Shown: positions 7,598-16,928 of the stretch, piece after piece
How positions within the stretch are numbered: position 1 is the stretch's first letter
How the letters are laid out: each line of letters begins with the position of its first letter
Assembly: GCA_001657395.1 (NCBI GenBank)
Contig: LYSY01000001.1
Coordinates: 248,001-312,000, forward strand
Length of the DNA stretch: 64,000 bases
Direction of reading: 5' to 3'
DNA from: Rhodospirillales bacterium BBD 1991-14
GTDB taxonomy: Bacteria > Pseudomonadota > Alphaproteobacteria > Kiloniellales > Kiloniellaceae
The notes under the pieces: model-generated
Database searches by the model: none
What the model was told of the DNA's origin: nothing
Seen by the model: the letters and a program-made list of their open reading frames with translations, nothing else
Program-made: the position numbers and the translations under genes

Positions 7598-8926
7598 CTA
7601 GTAAAGCTCCAGGTACTCGTTACGCTCCCAGTCGGTGACGTGGCTGCGGAAGCGGGCCAGTTCGGCCTCCTTGACCGTGACGAAGAGCTTCATGAAGTCT
7701 TTGCCCAGCATGTCCTGCATGGCCTTGTCCTTCTTCAGCGCGGCAAGGGCGTCTTCCAGGCTGCCGGCCAGCTTCTCGTGCTTGGGGTCGTCCTCCGAAG
7801 GCCCTTTGGAGGGCGTGGGCAGGTCGCCTTTGGCCTTGATGCCCAGAAGGCCGGCGGCCAGCACGCCTGCTGCGGCGAGGTAAGGGTTGGAAAGGCCCGA
7901 GGCGGCGCGCATCTCGACGTGGCAGTCCTCCCCGCCCGCGTGTTTGATGCGTACCATGGCCGTGCGGTCCTCCACGCCCCAGGAGATGTTGGAGGGCGCG
8001 AAGGTATGCGGCTTCAGGCGGTGGTAGCAGTTGGGCGTCGGCCCGATCAGCGGCTGCAGGGCCTTGGCGTGGGTCAGAATGCCGGCGGCGAACTGGCGGA
8101 TCAGGGGATTGAGCCCCTCCTTCGCGCCCTTCGTGTAGAAGGCGTTCTTGCCGTTCTTGCGGTTCACCAGGCTGACGTGCACATGGCAGCCGCAGCCGGC
8201 CATGTCGCTTGCCGGCTTCGACATGAAGGTGGCCAGATAGCCGTTGCGGTGGGCCAGTTCCTTGATGGCGTTCTTGAAGGTGAAACCGGTGTCCGCGCCG
8301 TCCAGGCCGATGCCGGGGCCGAAGTTGGTCTCGTACTGCGAGGGCGAGTACTCGCAGTTGTGGGTGATCACGTCGATGCCGGCGGCCTGCAGCGTGTCGA
8401 GCAGCGTATCCAGAAACGGCACGTACTGGTTCCGCGTCGCGTTGAAGATGTGCACGCCGCCGAAGAGCGGCTGCTTGGTCTCTGCGTCCAGCAGATAGAA
8501 TTCGAACTCCAGGCCGAACATGACGTCGTAGCCCATCTTGTGGGCCTGGTTCAGCAGGCTGGCGAGCACCGTGCGCGGGGTGGCGGCGATAGGCTCGCCC
8601 GGTCCCCAGCGCGCATCGCAGATCACCTTGGCGGTGCCCTCCAGCCAGGGCACGGGGCGCAGGGTCGCGGGATCGGGGATAAGCTGCTGGTCGCGGTAGC
8701 TGACTTCCTCGTGGACGCCGCAGCCGCCGATCACCGCCGAGGCGGAGTCGAGGCCGATGGTGCCGCCGTAGAAGTTCAGACCCTTTCGGGCGTAGCCCTC
8801 GACCTTTGAGACCGGGATCACCTTGGTGCGGCTGACGCCGTGCAGGTCCGGCAGTTCGAAGCGGACGTAGCGCGCGCCCATCTTCTTCAAGGCCGCCATC
8901 ATGTCCTTTACTGAATCCCCCGCCAT
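7598..8926 (-). CDS. Glutamine synthetase family protein (type III/GlnT or gamma-glutamyl-amine ligase group)
   Basis: 442 aa soluble ATP-dependent ligase, close in length to GlnA/GlnT/PuuA proteins. The GS catalytic fold is visible as GLEFEFYLLD, NCEYSPSQYETNFGP (Glu metal ligands), GCGCHVHVSL (His near ATP), CHVEMRAASGLSNPYLA (Glu and Arg) and AAGLLGI. The divergence from GlnA suggests amide-bond formation between glutamate and an amine rather than housekeeping ammonia assimilation, for example gamma-glutamyl-methylamide or gamma-glutamyl-polyamine. The gene is transcribed away from the SDR/kinase pair and shares a palindromic site in the divergent spacer. Confidence 0.85.
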   Translation of the reverse strand: MAGDSVKDMMAALKKMGARYVRFELPDLHGVSRTKVIPVSKVEGYARKGLNFYGGTIGLDSASAVIGGCGVHEEVSYRDQQLIPDPATLRPVPWLEGTAKVICDARWGPGEPIAATPRTVLASLLNQAHKMGYDVMFGLEFEFYLLDAETKQPLFGGVHIFNATRNQYVPFLDTLLDTLQAAGIDVITHNCEYSPSQYETNFGPGIGLDGADTGFTFKNAIKELAHRNGYLATFMSKPASDMAGCGCHVHVSLVNRKNGKNAFYTKGAKEGLNPLIRQFAAGILTHAKALQPLIGPTPNCYHRLKPHTFAPSNISWGVEDRTAMVRIKHAGGEDCHVEMRAASGLSNPYLAAAGVLAAGLLGIKAKGDLPTPSKGPSEDDPKHEKLAGSLEDALAALKKDKAMQDMLGKDFMKLFVTVKEAELARFRSHVTDWERNEYLELY

Positions 8927-8988
8927 GTCCTGCCTCCTCGTGTCCCCGTTCGGCTTTGTTGGCGGCAGCCCCTGTGCTGCCGTGTTGA

Positions 8989-9004
8989 GTTGGTACTTAC
9001 CAAC
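8989..9004. promoter_or_regulatory. Perfect palindromic operator candidate in divergent spacer
   Basis: GTTGGTA-ct-TACCAAC is a perfect 7-bp inverted repeat between the glutamine-synthetase-like gene (leftward) and the SDR gene (rightward). The TGGT/ACCA half-sites resemble operators of FadR-type GntR regulators. Placed centrally in a 156-bp divergent spacer, it could control both directions. No regulator gene is adjacent. Confidence 0.5.
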
Positions 9005-9082
9005 ATTATGTTGCAGTTGCCAAGTGACGCAAGCTACCTTCTGATCCGGGACCTTACGAGGATCAGCCCGCAGGGGGAAAGC

Positions 9083-9889
9083 ATGACGCAGCAGCAGATG
9101 CCGGGTCTACAGATGGCTGGGCGCCACGCGGTCATCACCGGCGCCGGCGCCGGCATCGGGCGCGAGGCGGCGCTGCTCTTCGCTCGGGAAGGGGCTGTGG
9201 TGGCGGCCGCCGATCTGAATCTCGCGGCTGCCGAGGCGACTGCGGAGGCGATCACGGCAGCCGGCGGCAAGGCCCTGGCGCTGGCGGTGGACGTCGCCAA
9301 GGGCGAGTCCGTTGCAGAAATGATCGCGGCGGCTGAGGCCGGGCTCGGGCGCGTCGACACGCTCTTCAACAACGCTGGGATCATGCTGTCGGAGGACCGC
9401 GGGCCGGAGGATACCGATCTCGCCGTCTGGGACCGCACCATCGCCATCAACCTGACCGGCGTCTTCCACGGCTGCCGCTTCGGCATTCCGGCCCTGCGGC
9501 GGGCCGGCGGCGGCGCCATTCTCAACATGGCCTCGCTGGTCGCGGTCATGGGCTCGGCGGTTCCCCAGCTTGCCTACACCGCCTCCAAGGGCGGGGTGAT
9601 GGCGATGACGCGGGAGATCGCCGTGCAGTACGGCCGCCAGGGCATTCGTGCCAACGCGCTGCTGCCGGGGCCGATCGGCACGCCGCTGACGGCCGAGCTC
9701 TTCGATACGCCGGAGAAGCTGGAGCGGCGGCGGGTGCACATGCCGCTCGGCCGCTTCGGTGAGGCGGGCGAGGTGGCCTCGGTGGCCTGCTTCCTCTGCT
9801 CAGAGGCGGCGAGCTATGTGACCGGAGCCGGCTGGCTGGTCGACGGGGGCATTTCCGCCGCCTACGTCACGCCCGAGGATGGGGCATGA
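9083..9889 (+). CDS. SDR-family NAD(P)-dependent oxidoreductase
   Basis: 268 aa from the ATG at 9083, chosen because GGGGGAAAGC precedes it and the Rossmann homology begins here. It has the TGAGAGIGR cofactor loop, NNAG, the catalytic Ser in NMASLVAV and the YTASK Tyr-Lys pair; the C-terminus GAGWLVDGGIS is typical of classical short-chain dehydrogenases. An ATGA overlap couples it to a sugar-kinase gene, suggesting that it oxidises or reduces a sugar or polyol that the kinase then phosphorylates. The exact substrate cannot be read from the sequence. Confidence 0.88.
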   Translation: MTQQQMPGLQMAGRHAVITGAGAGIGREAALLFAREGAVVAAADLNLAAAEATAEAITAAGGKALALAVDVAKGESVAEMIAAAEAGLGRVDTLFNNAGIMLSEDRGPEDTDLAVWDRTIAINLTGVFHGCRFGIPALRRAGGGAILNMASLVAVMGSAVPQLAYTASKGGVMAMTREIAVQYGRQGIRANALLPGPIGTPLTAELFDTPEKLERRRVHMPLGRFGEAGEVASVACFLCSEAASYVTGAGWLVDGGISAAYVTPEDGA

Positions 9890-11400
9890 CCGCAACGGCC
9901 AAGCGGGTCACGCTGGGCATCGATCTCGGCGCCGGCAGCCTGAAGGCGACGCTGATCGACGAAACCGGCGCCACCCTGGCCGAGGCCGCCGACCCGATCG
10001 TCACCAGCAGCCCGCAGCCCGGCTGGTCCGAGCAGGACCCGGCGGGCTGGTGGGCGGCGCTCTGCAGCGCCGTGCCACGGGCGCTGGAGCAGGCGGCCAC
10101 CGATGCCGGGCAGATCGCCGCCGTCGGTCTTTCCGGCGGGGCGCACATCGCCGTGCTGGAAGACGCCGCGGGCCAGGTGCTGCGGCCGGCCATTCTCTGG
10201 AACGATCAGCGCAGCGCCGAAGAGGCCGCCGAACTGCACGCCCGCGCCGGCGACCTGATCATCGAAAAGGGGCTCAACCGCGCCAATCCAACCTGGACCC
10301 TCTGCCAGCTTGCCTGGCTGCAGAAGCACGAGCCGGAGGTCATCGCCCGCACCGCGCGCCTCTACATCTCAAAGGACTGGCTGCGCAGCCGGCTGACCGG
10401 GGACTGGACCTCCGACTACTCCGATGCCCTGGGCGCCCTGATGTCCGACGTCGGCAGCCGCGGCTGGTCGGAGGAGATCTGCGGCCTCATCGGCTGGCCG
10501 ATGGAAAGCCTGCCGCCGCTGCGCCAGCCCTGGGATGTCTCCGGGACTGTCACCGCTGAGGCCGCTGAGGCGACGGGCCTGAAGCCCGGAACGCCCGTTG
10601 TGGTGGGCTCCAACGATACCACGGTGGAGCTCTACGGCGCCGGCGCCATCGCGCCGGGGCAGGGGGCGATCAAGCTGGCGACGGCGGGGGTCGTGTTCCT
10701 GACGACGGCAAACCCCGAGGTCCATCCGCCGGTCTCCTGCTATCCGCACATCATGCCGGAGCGCTGGTACATGGCCTCCGGCATCAACGCCTGCGCCACG
10801 GCGCACCGCTGGCTGCGCGACACCTTCTTTTCCGAGCTGCCAAAGGAGGACGCCTTTGCGGAGATGGACCGCCTGGCCGCCGGGGTCGCGCCGGGCAGCG
10901 ACGGCCTGATCTTCCATCCCTATCTGATGGGGGAACGCGCGCCCCATTGGGACCCGAAGCTGCGCGGCGACTTCATCGGCCTGACCCTGGGGCACGGCCG
11001 GGCCCACTTCGCCCGGGCCTGCTACGAGGGGATCGCCTTTGCGCTGAACGACGTGCTGCTGGCGGCCAAGACGCTCTCGGGGGCGGCCTTCGGGGACATG
11101 CGGCTGCTGGGCGGCGGCGCGCGCAGCGCCACCTGGCGTCAGATCATCGCCGACGTGACCGGCCTGACGGTGAAGGTGCCGGGCAACGGCGATGCCTCTT
11201 TCGGCGCGGCGCTGGTGGCCGCCATCGGCGCCGGCATTTTCGCTACGCCCGCAGAAGCGGTGACGACCTGCGTGCGGATCGCGGAGGAGAACGTCCCCGA
11301 CCCCGGGCGGCACGCGGTCTACAGCCGGCTCTTCACGCTCTATGACGAGGCGCGGCAGGGGCTGACGCCGGTCAGTCACCGCCTGCACGACGGGGCCTAG
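9886..11400 (+). CDS. FGGY-family carbohydrate kinase (xylulokinase-like)
   Basis: 504 aa, normal size for xylulokinase/ribulokinase relatives. The N-terminal phosphate-1 motif LGIDLGAGSLKATLID, the substrate region GWSEQDPAGWW and SGGAHIAV, the central NDQRSAEEAAEL segment, and the C-terminal actin-fold motif RLLGGGARSATWRQIIADVTG are visible. It phosphorylates a ketose or polyol with ATP. Its start overlaps the SDR stop (ATGA), so the pair probably forms a two-step entry route: dehydrogenation, then phosphorylation. It ends convergently with the phosphate-transporter gene. Confidence 0.88.
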   Translation: MTATAKRVTLGIDLGAGSLKATLIDETGATLAEAADPIVTSSPQPGWSEQDPAGWWAALCSAVPRALEQAATDAGQIAAVGLSGGAHIAVLEDAAGQVLRPAILWNDQRSAEEAAELHARAGDLIIEKGLNRANPTWTLCQLAWLQKHEPEVIARTARLYISKDWLRSRLTGDWTSDYSDALGALMSDVGSRGWSEEICGLIGWPMESLPPLRQPWDVSGTVTAEAAEATGLKPGTPVVVGSNDTTVELYGAGAIAPGQGAIKLATAGVVFLTTANPEVHPPVSCYPHIMPERWYMASGINACATAHRWLRDTFFSELPKEDAFAEMDRLAAGVAPGSDGLIFHPYLMGERAPHWDPKLRGDFIGLTLGHGRAHFARACYEGIAFALNDVLLAAKTLSGAAFGDMRLLGGGARSATWRQIIADVTGLTVKVPGNGDASFGAALVAAIGAGIFATPAEAVTTCVRIAEENVPDPGRHAVYSRLFTLYDEARQGLTPVSHRLHDGA

Positions 11401-11428
11401 GCGGGCCCTCCGACATGCCTGCCGCGTT

Positions 11429-13099
11429 TCACTCGTTCTCCAGCTCGATGGCGGATTCCGGCGCGGCGGGCCGTGGCGGGGCGGCCTGATGGGCGAGGCC
11501 CTGATGATGCAGGGTGCGCCAGAGGTGATAGGCCACGCGGTGCAGCCATCTGACACTGTCGAGGCGGCGCAGCGTGGTCTTGGCGCCGATCTGTTGGGCG
11601 GCAGCGGCCTCGACCATGCGCTCGCGGTAGCGCGAGCGCTGCTCGCGCAGCAGTCTGCGCAGCCGGTTGAAACGTTCCTCCGTGACGCCGGGGTCGTCGT
11701 CCCGGCCGATGGCGACTGTGGCGCCGCGCAACACGGCCGCCAGGCGCCGCAGCCGCGGCTCGGTCTGCAGGACCTCGATGCGGGCCTGCTGGTCGCAGCG
11801 CTGGGCGAGGCGGATCAGATGGTCGAGCGCGTGCATGGTGGCGAGGTGGCGCCGGTGTGCCGCCTCGTTGCTGGGCTCGGTGCGGATTTTTTCGACGAAA
11901 TCTCGGGTCGCGGCCAGGGCCTGGTCGACGGCCGCGAGTTGGTCTTCCTGAAGCTGCTGAGCGGCGCCGGGGTCGAGCTGCCGGGTGAGGATGGTGGTGA
12001 GCTCCGCGGCGATATCGCCGATGGTGGCCACCGCCGCGTCGACGGCCGCGGCCGGATCGCGCAGCAGGCGGTTGTCGAGGCGGCGCAGCAGAGGCGGTCC
12101 GCGCTCGGGGACCAGGCGGACGATCAACCGCGAGAAGGGGCCGGCAAAGGGTGTCACCAGCGCAACGCCCAGGCAGTTGAAGGTGGTGTGGAAGGCGACG
12201 AGGGCAAGCTGGGCATCGCCGCTGCTGTCCGTCGCCAGCCAGGGCGCAACGGCGGCTGCGAAGGGTCCCAGCAGGCAGAAGGCGATGGTGGCGGTCAAAA
12301 CGTTGTAGAGGACATGGGCGTAGCCGGTCTGGCGCATCGCCGTCGAGCCGCCGACGGTCGCCAGAACGGCGGTGAAGGTCGTTCCGACATCCATGCCGAT
12401 CACCAGGGCTGCCGCCTGGGGGAAGGAGATCGTGCCGGTCCCCAGCGCGACCAGGGCAGCCGCCACGCCGGCGCTGGAGGACTGGGTGACCAGGGTGATG
12501 GCGATGCCGATCAGCACCAGTTGCAGGCGGCCGAGGAGCGTGTCGTCCGGAAAATCCTGTGGCGTCACGACGCCCTGGAATGGCGCCATGCCCTGCTGCA
12601 TGGCCTCGATGCCGACGAACAACAGGGAGAAGCCCGCCAGCGCCCAGCCGACGTGACGCCAGGGCGTTGCCGCAAAGAGCCGGAGCAGCACCCCCAGCAG
12701 CACCAGCGGCAGGACCACCGTGCCGAGGTTCAGCTTGAAGCCGAGGATGGCGACGATCCAGCCGGTGACGGTGGTGCCGACGTTGGCGCCGAGAACGATG
12801 CCCAGCCCCTGCGGAAAGGTGAGCAGGCCGGCGCCGACGAAACCGACGGCGGTGACCGTGGTGGCGCTGGAGGACTGAATGACGGCGGTGGTCAGCGCCC
12901 CGGCGGCGACACCGCGCAGGGGCGTTCGGGTGAAGCGCGCCAGCAGGCTGCGCAGGGCATCGCCGGCCAGATGCCGGAGCCCCTCGGTCAGGACCACCAT
13001 CCCGAGGAGAAAGAGCCCGACGCCGCCGATGGCGAGCAGGATGTCTGCGGTCATGCTGTCCATCGTCGGGTCCATTATGCGGCCAGGGCCGCCATGCAC
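11429..13099 (-). CDS. Na/Pi cotransporter family protein with C-terminal PhoU-like domain
   Basis: About 540-556 aa inner-membrane protein. Two copies of the signature region are seen, VIQSSSATTVTAVGF and LVTQSSSAGVAAALVALG, each preceded by hydrophobic helices, as in NptA/YjbB-type sodium-phosphate cotransporters. After about residue 330 the protein becomes soluble and helical, matching the PhoU-like tail. The start is uncertain: Met codons at 13099, 13075, 13063 and 13054 are all in frame, none has a clear ribosome site, and the first membrane helix starts just after the last of them. Confidence 0.88.
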   Translation of the reverse strand: MHGGPGRIMDPTMDSMTADILLAIGGVGLFLLGMVVLTEGLRHLAGDALRSLLARFTRTPLRGVAAGALTTAVIQSSSATTVTAVGFVGAGLLTFPQGLGIVLGANVGTTVTGWIVAILGFKLNLGTVVLPLVLLGVLLRLFAATPWRHVGWALAGFSLLFVGIEAMQQGMAPFQGVVTPQDFPDDTLLGRLQLVLIGIAITLVTQSSSAGVAAALVALGTGTISFPQAAALVIGMDVGTTFTAVLATVGGSTAMRQTGYAHVLYNVLTATIAFCLLGPFAAAVAPWLATDSSGDAQLALVAFHTTFNCLGVALVTPFAGPFSRLIVRLVPERGPPLLRRLDNRLLRDPAAAVDAAVATIGDIAAELTTILTRQLDPGAAQQLQEDQLAAVDQALAATRDFVEKIRTEPSNEAAHRRHLATMHALDHLIRLAQRCDQQARIEVLQTEPRLRRLAAVLRGATVAIGRDDDPGVTEERFNRLRRLLREQRSRYRERMVEAAAAQQIGAKTTLRRLDSVRWLHRVAYHLWRTLHHQGLAHQAAPPRPAAPESAIELENE

Positions 13100-13217
13100 A
13101 ATCGGACTCGGGCCGCTGCCGCGCCAGCGGCTGTATCCTTGAGCCTCAAGTTTCCACCTGGGCCTCGACCTGGGACCGCGTCAAGCTCTATGCTCGACGT
13201 CCCAAGCGATTCCCCCT

Positions 13218-13237
13218 GCCGGAGGGTCCTCTCCGGC
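13218..13237 (+). other. Leader hairpin before glutamine-synthetase-like gene
   Basis: GCCGGAG-ggtcct-CTCCGGC forms a perfect 7-bp stem with a 6-nt loop about 28 bp before the ATG at 13266. The ribosome site GGAGG is just downstream, so the stem could protect the mRNA or modulate initiation. There is no U-tract, so it is not an obvious terminator. Confidence 0.4.
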
Positions 13238-13265
13238 GTTTCCAGTCATCTCCGGAGGTCCGGCC

Positions 13266-14636
13266 ATGCCAGGCAATCTTACCCTCGCGCAACTTAAGGA
13301 AGCGGTCGTCCAGGGCGCGATCGACACGGTGCTTGTCTGCATGGTCGACATGCAGGGGCGTCTGGTCGGCAAGCGCTTCCATGCGCAGTTCTTCCTGGAG
13401 TCCGCGCAGGACGAAACCCATGCCTGCAACTACCTGCTGGCCAACGACCTGGACATGGAACCGGTGCCCGGGTACGAGGCGGCCAACTGGGCCCAGGGCT
13501 ACGGCGACTTCGTGCTGAAGCCCGATCTCTCGACCCTGCGCGTGACGCCCTGGCTGGAAGGCACCGCGCTGGTGCTCTGCGATGTCCAGGATCATCACCA
13601 CCACGACGACATCCCCCATTCGCCGCGCGCTCTCCTGAAAGCGATGGAGGCGCGCCTTGCTTCCAAGGGCTACACGGCTTTCCTGGCGTCCGAGTTGGAG
13701 TTCTACCTCTTCGACGAGACCTACGAGAGCGCGCACCAGAAGCACTACAACGACCTGAAGACCGCCGGCTACTACATCGAGGACTACCACATCTTCCAGA
13801 CCTCCAAGGAGGAGGAGGTGATGCGGGCCATCCGCAACGGTCTGCAGGGTGCGGGCATTCCGGTGGAGAACTCCAAGGGCGAGTGGGGGCCGGGCCAGGC
13901 GGAGATCAACGTGCGCTACACGAGCGCGCTGGAGATGGCCGACCGCCACGCGATCCTGAAGAACGGCATCAAGGAAATCGCCTACGCGAAGGGCAAGGCC
14001 GTCACCTTCATGGCCAAGTGGGACTACGAACTGGCCGGAAATTCCTGCCACATCCACGCCTCGCTCTGGGACAAAGCCGGCAAGAAGCCGTTGTTCCGCG
14101 ATCCGAAGGGCGCGCTCGGCATGTCCAAGCTGATGCGCCAGTTCCTGGCCGGGCAATTGAAGTACGCTGACGACATCACCTATTTCCTGGCGCCTTACAT
14201 CAACTCCTACAAGCGCTTTCAGGTCGGGACCTTCGCTCCGACCAAGGCGGTCTGGAGCCGCGACAACCGCACCGCCGGCTTCCGGCTTTGCGGCGAAGAC
14301 ACCAAGGCCGTGCGCATCGAATGCCGCGTCGGCGGGGCGGACCTCAACCCCTATCTGGCCTTTGCCGCCCTGCTGGCGGCCGGCCTGGCGGGAATCGAGG
14401 AGAAGCTCGATCTGGAGGACGCCTTCGTCGGCGACGCCTACTACGGCAAGCGTCTGCGCGAGGTTCCCAAGACCCTGCGCGCCGCGACGCGGGCCCTCAC
14501 CAAATCCAAGATGCTGCGCGCAGCCTTCGGCGATGCGGTAATCGATCACTACGTCCACACGGCGGAGTGGGAGCAGCTCGAGTACGACCGCCGGGTAACG
14601 GACTGGGAACGCCGCCGCGGCTTCGAGCGCGCCTAG
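13266..14636 (+). CDS. Glutamine synthetase family protein (gamma-glutamyl-amine ligase-like)
   Basis: 456 aa, a second GS-fold ligase clearly different from the one encoded at 7598-8926. GS motifs are ASELEFYLFD, GEWGPGQAEINVRYTSA, AGNSCHIHASLWD, the Arg-rich NRTAGFRLCGEDTKAVRIECRVGG and NPYLAFAALLAAGLAGI. The ribosome site GGAGG is well placed before the ATG. PuuA-type enzymes ligate glutamate to polyamines or other amines for breakdown; the acetylpolyamine-amidohydrolase-like gene at 51168 makes polyamine turnover a possibility, but this is inference. It is a single gene with its own leader, divergent from the phosphate transporter. Confidence 0.85.
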   Translation: MPGNLTLAQLKEAVVQGAIDTVLVCMVDMQGRLVGKRFHAQFFLESAQDETHACNYLLANDLDMEPVPGYEAANWAQGYGDFVLKPDLSTLRVTPWLEGTALVLCDVQDHHHHDDIPHSPRALLKAMEARLASKGYTAFLASELEFYLFDETYESAHQKHYNDLKTAGYYIEDYHIFQTSKEEEVMRAIRNGLQGAGIPVENSKGEWGPGQAEINVRYTSALEMADRHAILKNGIKEIAYAKGKAVTFMAKWDYELAGNSCHIHASLWDKAGKKPLFRDPKGALGMSKLMRQFLAGQLKYADDITYFLAPYINSYKRFQVGTFAPTKAVWSRDNRTAGFRLCGEDTKAVRIECRVGGADLNPYLAFAALLAAGLAGIEEKLDLEDAFVGDAYYGKRLREVPKTLRAATRALTKSKMLRAAFGDAVIDHYVHTAEWEQLEYDRRVTDWERRRGFERA

Positions 14637-14751
14637 AATGGGTGGGCTTTCCACGGGCTTTCCATGGGCTTAGAAGGCAAAGCCTCATGATTTGAGTTGC
14701 GCCCATCAAGGCGCCGTGCCATGGTTCGCGCCTCAGGGAGGAAGTGATCCC

Positions 14752-15777
14752 GTGGCGCGGATAACAATCCAAGACGTGGCCCGGGAGGCGGGCGTCAGCG
14801 TCGCGACCGTCGACCGTGTTCTCAACCGCAGAAGCGGCGTGCGATCCGAAACCGTAAAGCGGGTCGAGGCGGCTGCCGACAAGCTCGCCTATCAGCCGGA
14901 CCGGCTGGCGGCGCGGTTGGCGCGGGCACGCGACTACCGCTTCTGCTTCATCCTGCCGACCGGCACCAACACCTTCATGCAGACCCTCCAGGGCGAGGTG
15001 GAGCGGACCGCCGAGCGTCTGACAGCCGAACGGGTGCGGATCGCCGTGCGCATGGTCGACGTCTTCGACGGCCTCGCTCTGGCGGAGGAGCTGGAAGCGC
15101 TCGGTGACGATTTTGACGGCGTCGCCGTCGTGGCTTTGGATCATCCGGCGGTGCGCGAGGCCATCAACGGCCTGTCTGATACAGGGGTCAAGGTTGTCAC
15201 CCTGGTCTCCGACGCACCGGGCGCCAAGCGGGTGCACTACGTCGGCATCGACAACACAGCAGCCGGCCGCACTGCGGCCATGCTGCTGGGGCGCTTCGTC
15301 GGACCGCGGCGCGGCAAGGTGGGTCTGATCGCCGGGTCCCTTGCCCTGCGCGACCATGTGGAGCGTCAGTTCGGCTTTGAACAGATCATGGCGCGGGAGT
15401 TTCCCGATCTTGAGGTGCTTCCGGTGCGCGAAGGCCGCGACGACTTTGAGAAGGTGGAAGCCGTCACCACGGCGCTGCTGGAAGAAACGCCCGATCTGGT
15501 GGGCATCTACAACGTCGGTGCCGGCAATCGCGGGATCGTCGCGGCTCTGGAAGCGACCGGGCGCCTGGGAGAGGTGGTCTTCATCGCCCACGACCTGACG
15601 CCCTTTACCCGCAAGCAACTCGTGCGCGGCGCCATCGATGCCGTGGTCAACCAGGACCCCGGGCATGAGGCGCGCAGCGCCGCCCGGGTTCTGCTGTCGG
15701 CCTGCGAGGGGACGCCCATCGTGGCCGATCAGGAGCGCATCCGCATCGATGTGTTCCTGCGCGACAACATTCCATAA
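14752..15777 (+). CDS. LacI-family transcriptional regulator
   Basis: 341 aa from the GTG at 14752, supported by GGGAGGAAG 8-15 bases upstream; the upstream open frame lacks homology. The N-terminal LacI helix-turn-helix is TIQDVAREAGVSVATVDRVLNRRSGV. A hinge and a periplasmic-binding-protein-like sensor domain follow (about residues 60-335), with the VHYVGIDNTAAGRTA and AHDLTPFTRKQLV regions typical of the sugar-binding subgroup. It is the first gene before the isomerase, dehydrogenase and carbohydrate ABC importer, so it is the likely local repressor or sensor for that sugar locus. Confidence 0.92.
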   Translation: MARITIQDVAREAGVSVATVDRVLNRRSGVRSETVKRVEAAADKLAYQPDRLAARLARARDYRFCFILPTGTNTFMQTLQGEVERTAERLTAERVRIAVRMVDVFDGLALAEELEALGDDFDGVAVVALDHPAVREAINGLSDTGVKVVTLVSDAPGAKRVHYVGIDNTAAGRTAAMLLGRFVGPRRGKVGLIAGSLALRDHVERQFGFEQIMAREFPDLEVLPVREGRDDFEKVEAVTTALLEETPDLVGIYNVGAGNRGIVAALEATGRLGEVVFIAHDLTPFTRKQLVRGAIDAVVNQDPGHEARSAARVLLSACEGTPIVADQERIRIDVFLRDNIP

Positions 15778-15860
15778 GCCGGCCCTGAGGAGGGACCGCG
15801 AAGGCCACCGCTATCCGGACGGCTCCGCGGAACACCGGCGCAAAGAAGAGGAGATGCCTG

Positions 15861-16916
15861 ATGAAGACGATCAAGGGCCCGGCGATCTTTCTGGCCCAGT
15901 TCGCCGGTGACGAAGCCCCCTTCAACTCGCTGGAGTCCATTGCCGGCTGGGCCTCGGCGCTCGGCTACAAGGGCGTGCAGATGCCGAGCTGGGACGGGCG
16001 CCTCTTCGATCTCAAGAAGGCGTCTGAAAGCAAGGACTACTGCGACGAGGTGAAGGGCGTTCTCGCCAGCCACGGTCTGGAACTGACGGAGCTCTCAACC
16101 CATCTGCAGGGCCAGCTTGTGGCGGTGCATCCCGCCTATGACGATGCCTTCGACGGTTTCGCGGCGCCTGAGGTGCGCGGCAACCCCAAGGCGCGCCAGG
16201 AGTGGGCCGTCGACCAGCTCATGCGCGCGGCCAAGGCTTCGGAGAATCTGGGGCTGACCGCGCATGTCACCTTTTCCGGAGCGCTGGCCTGGCCCTACAT
16301 CTATCCCTGGCCGCAACGCCCGCCCGGGCTTGTCGAGACTGCCTTCGACGAGCTGGCCAAGCGCTGGCGGCCGATCATGGATGCCTTCGATGCCGCCGGC
16401 TGCGACCTCTGCTACGAGATCCACCCGGGCGAGGACCTGCACGATGGAGTCACCTTCGAGATGTTCCTGGAGCGGCTCGGCAACCATCCGCGCTGCAACA
16501 TGCTCTACGACCCCAGCCACTATGTCCTGCAGGCACTCGACTATCTGGAGCACATCGACATCTACCACGACCGCATCAAGATCTTTCACGTGAAGGACGC
16601 CGAGCTGAACCCGACCGGACGCCAGGGCGTATATGGCGGCTACCAGTCCTGGGTAAATCGCGCCGGGCGCTTCCGCTCCCTTGGCGATGGCCAGGTCGAT
16701 TTCGTCGGCATCTTCTCCGAGCTGACCGGCTACGGCTACGACGGCTGGGCGGTGCTGGAGTGGGAGTGCTGCCTGAAGCATCCGGAGGACGGCGCGCGCG
16801 AGGGCGCCACTTTCATCCGCGATCACATCATCCGCGTCACCGAGAAGGCCTTCGACGACTTCGCGGACGCCGGTAGCGACGAGGGTGCCAACCGGCGCAT
16901 GCTCGGCATCGCGTAA
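15861..16916 (+). CDS. Sugar phosphate isomerase/epimerase (xylose-isomerase-like TIM barrel)
   Basis: 351 aa soluble enzyme with an AGAGGAG ribosome site. Metal ligands of the AP-endonuclease-2/xylose-isomerase-like fold can be read as Glu in CYEIHPGED, Asp-His in LYDPSHYV, His in IKIFHVKDAE and a late Glu in AVLEWECCLKH. Proteins of this type isomerise or epimerise sugars and inositols and are often paired with Gfo/Idh/MocA dehydrogenases, as here: the dehydrogenase gene starts 12 bp downstream. The pair likely converts the sugar brought in by the ABC importer encoded next. Confidence 0.88.
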   Translation: MKTIKGPAIFLAQFAGDEAPFNSLESIAGWASALGYKGVQMPSWDGRLFDLKKASESKDYCDEVKGVLASHGLELTELSTHLQGQLVAVHPAYDDAFDGFAAPEVRGNPKARQEWAVDQLMRAAKASENLGLTAHVTFSGALAWPYIYPWPQRPPGLVETAFDELAKRWRPIMDAFDAAGCDLCYEIHPGEDLHDGVTFEMFLERLGNHPRCNMLYDPSHYVLQALDYLEHIDIYHDRIKIFHVKDAELNPTGRQGVYGGYQSWVNRAGRFRSLGDGQVDFVGIFSELTGYGYDGWAVLEWECCLKHPEDGAREGATFIRDHIIRVTEKAFDDFADAGSDEGANRRMLGIA

Positions 16917-16928
16917 GGGGGAGAGGAT

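Noticed and set aside
13188-14654. Minus-strand frame opposite the second glutamine-synthetase-like gene
   Set aside because: No protein-like motifs; the plus strand has a full GS-fold ligase with a ribosome site.
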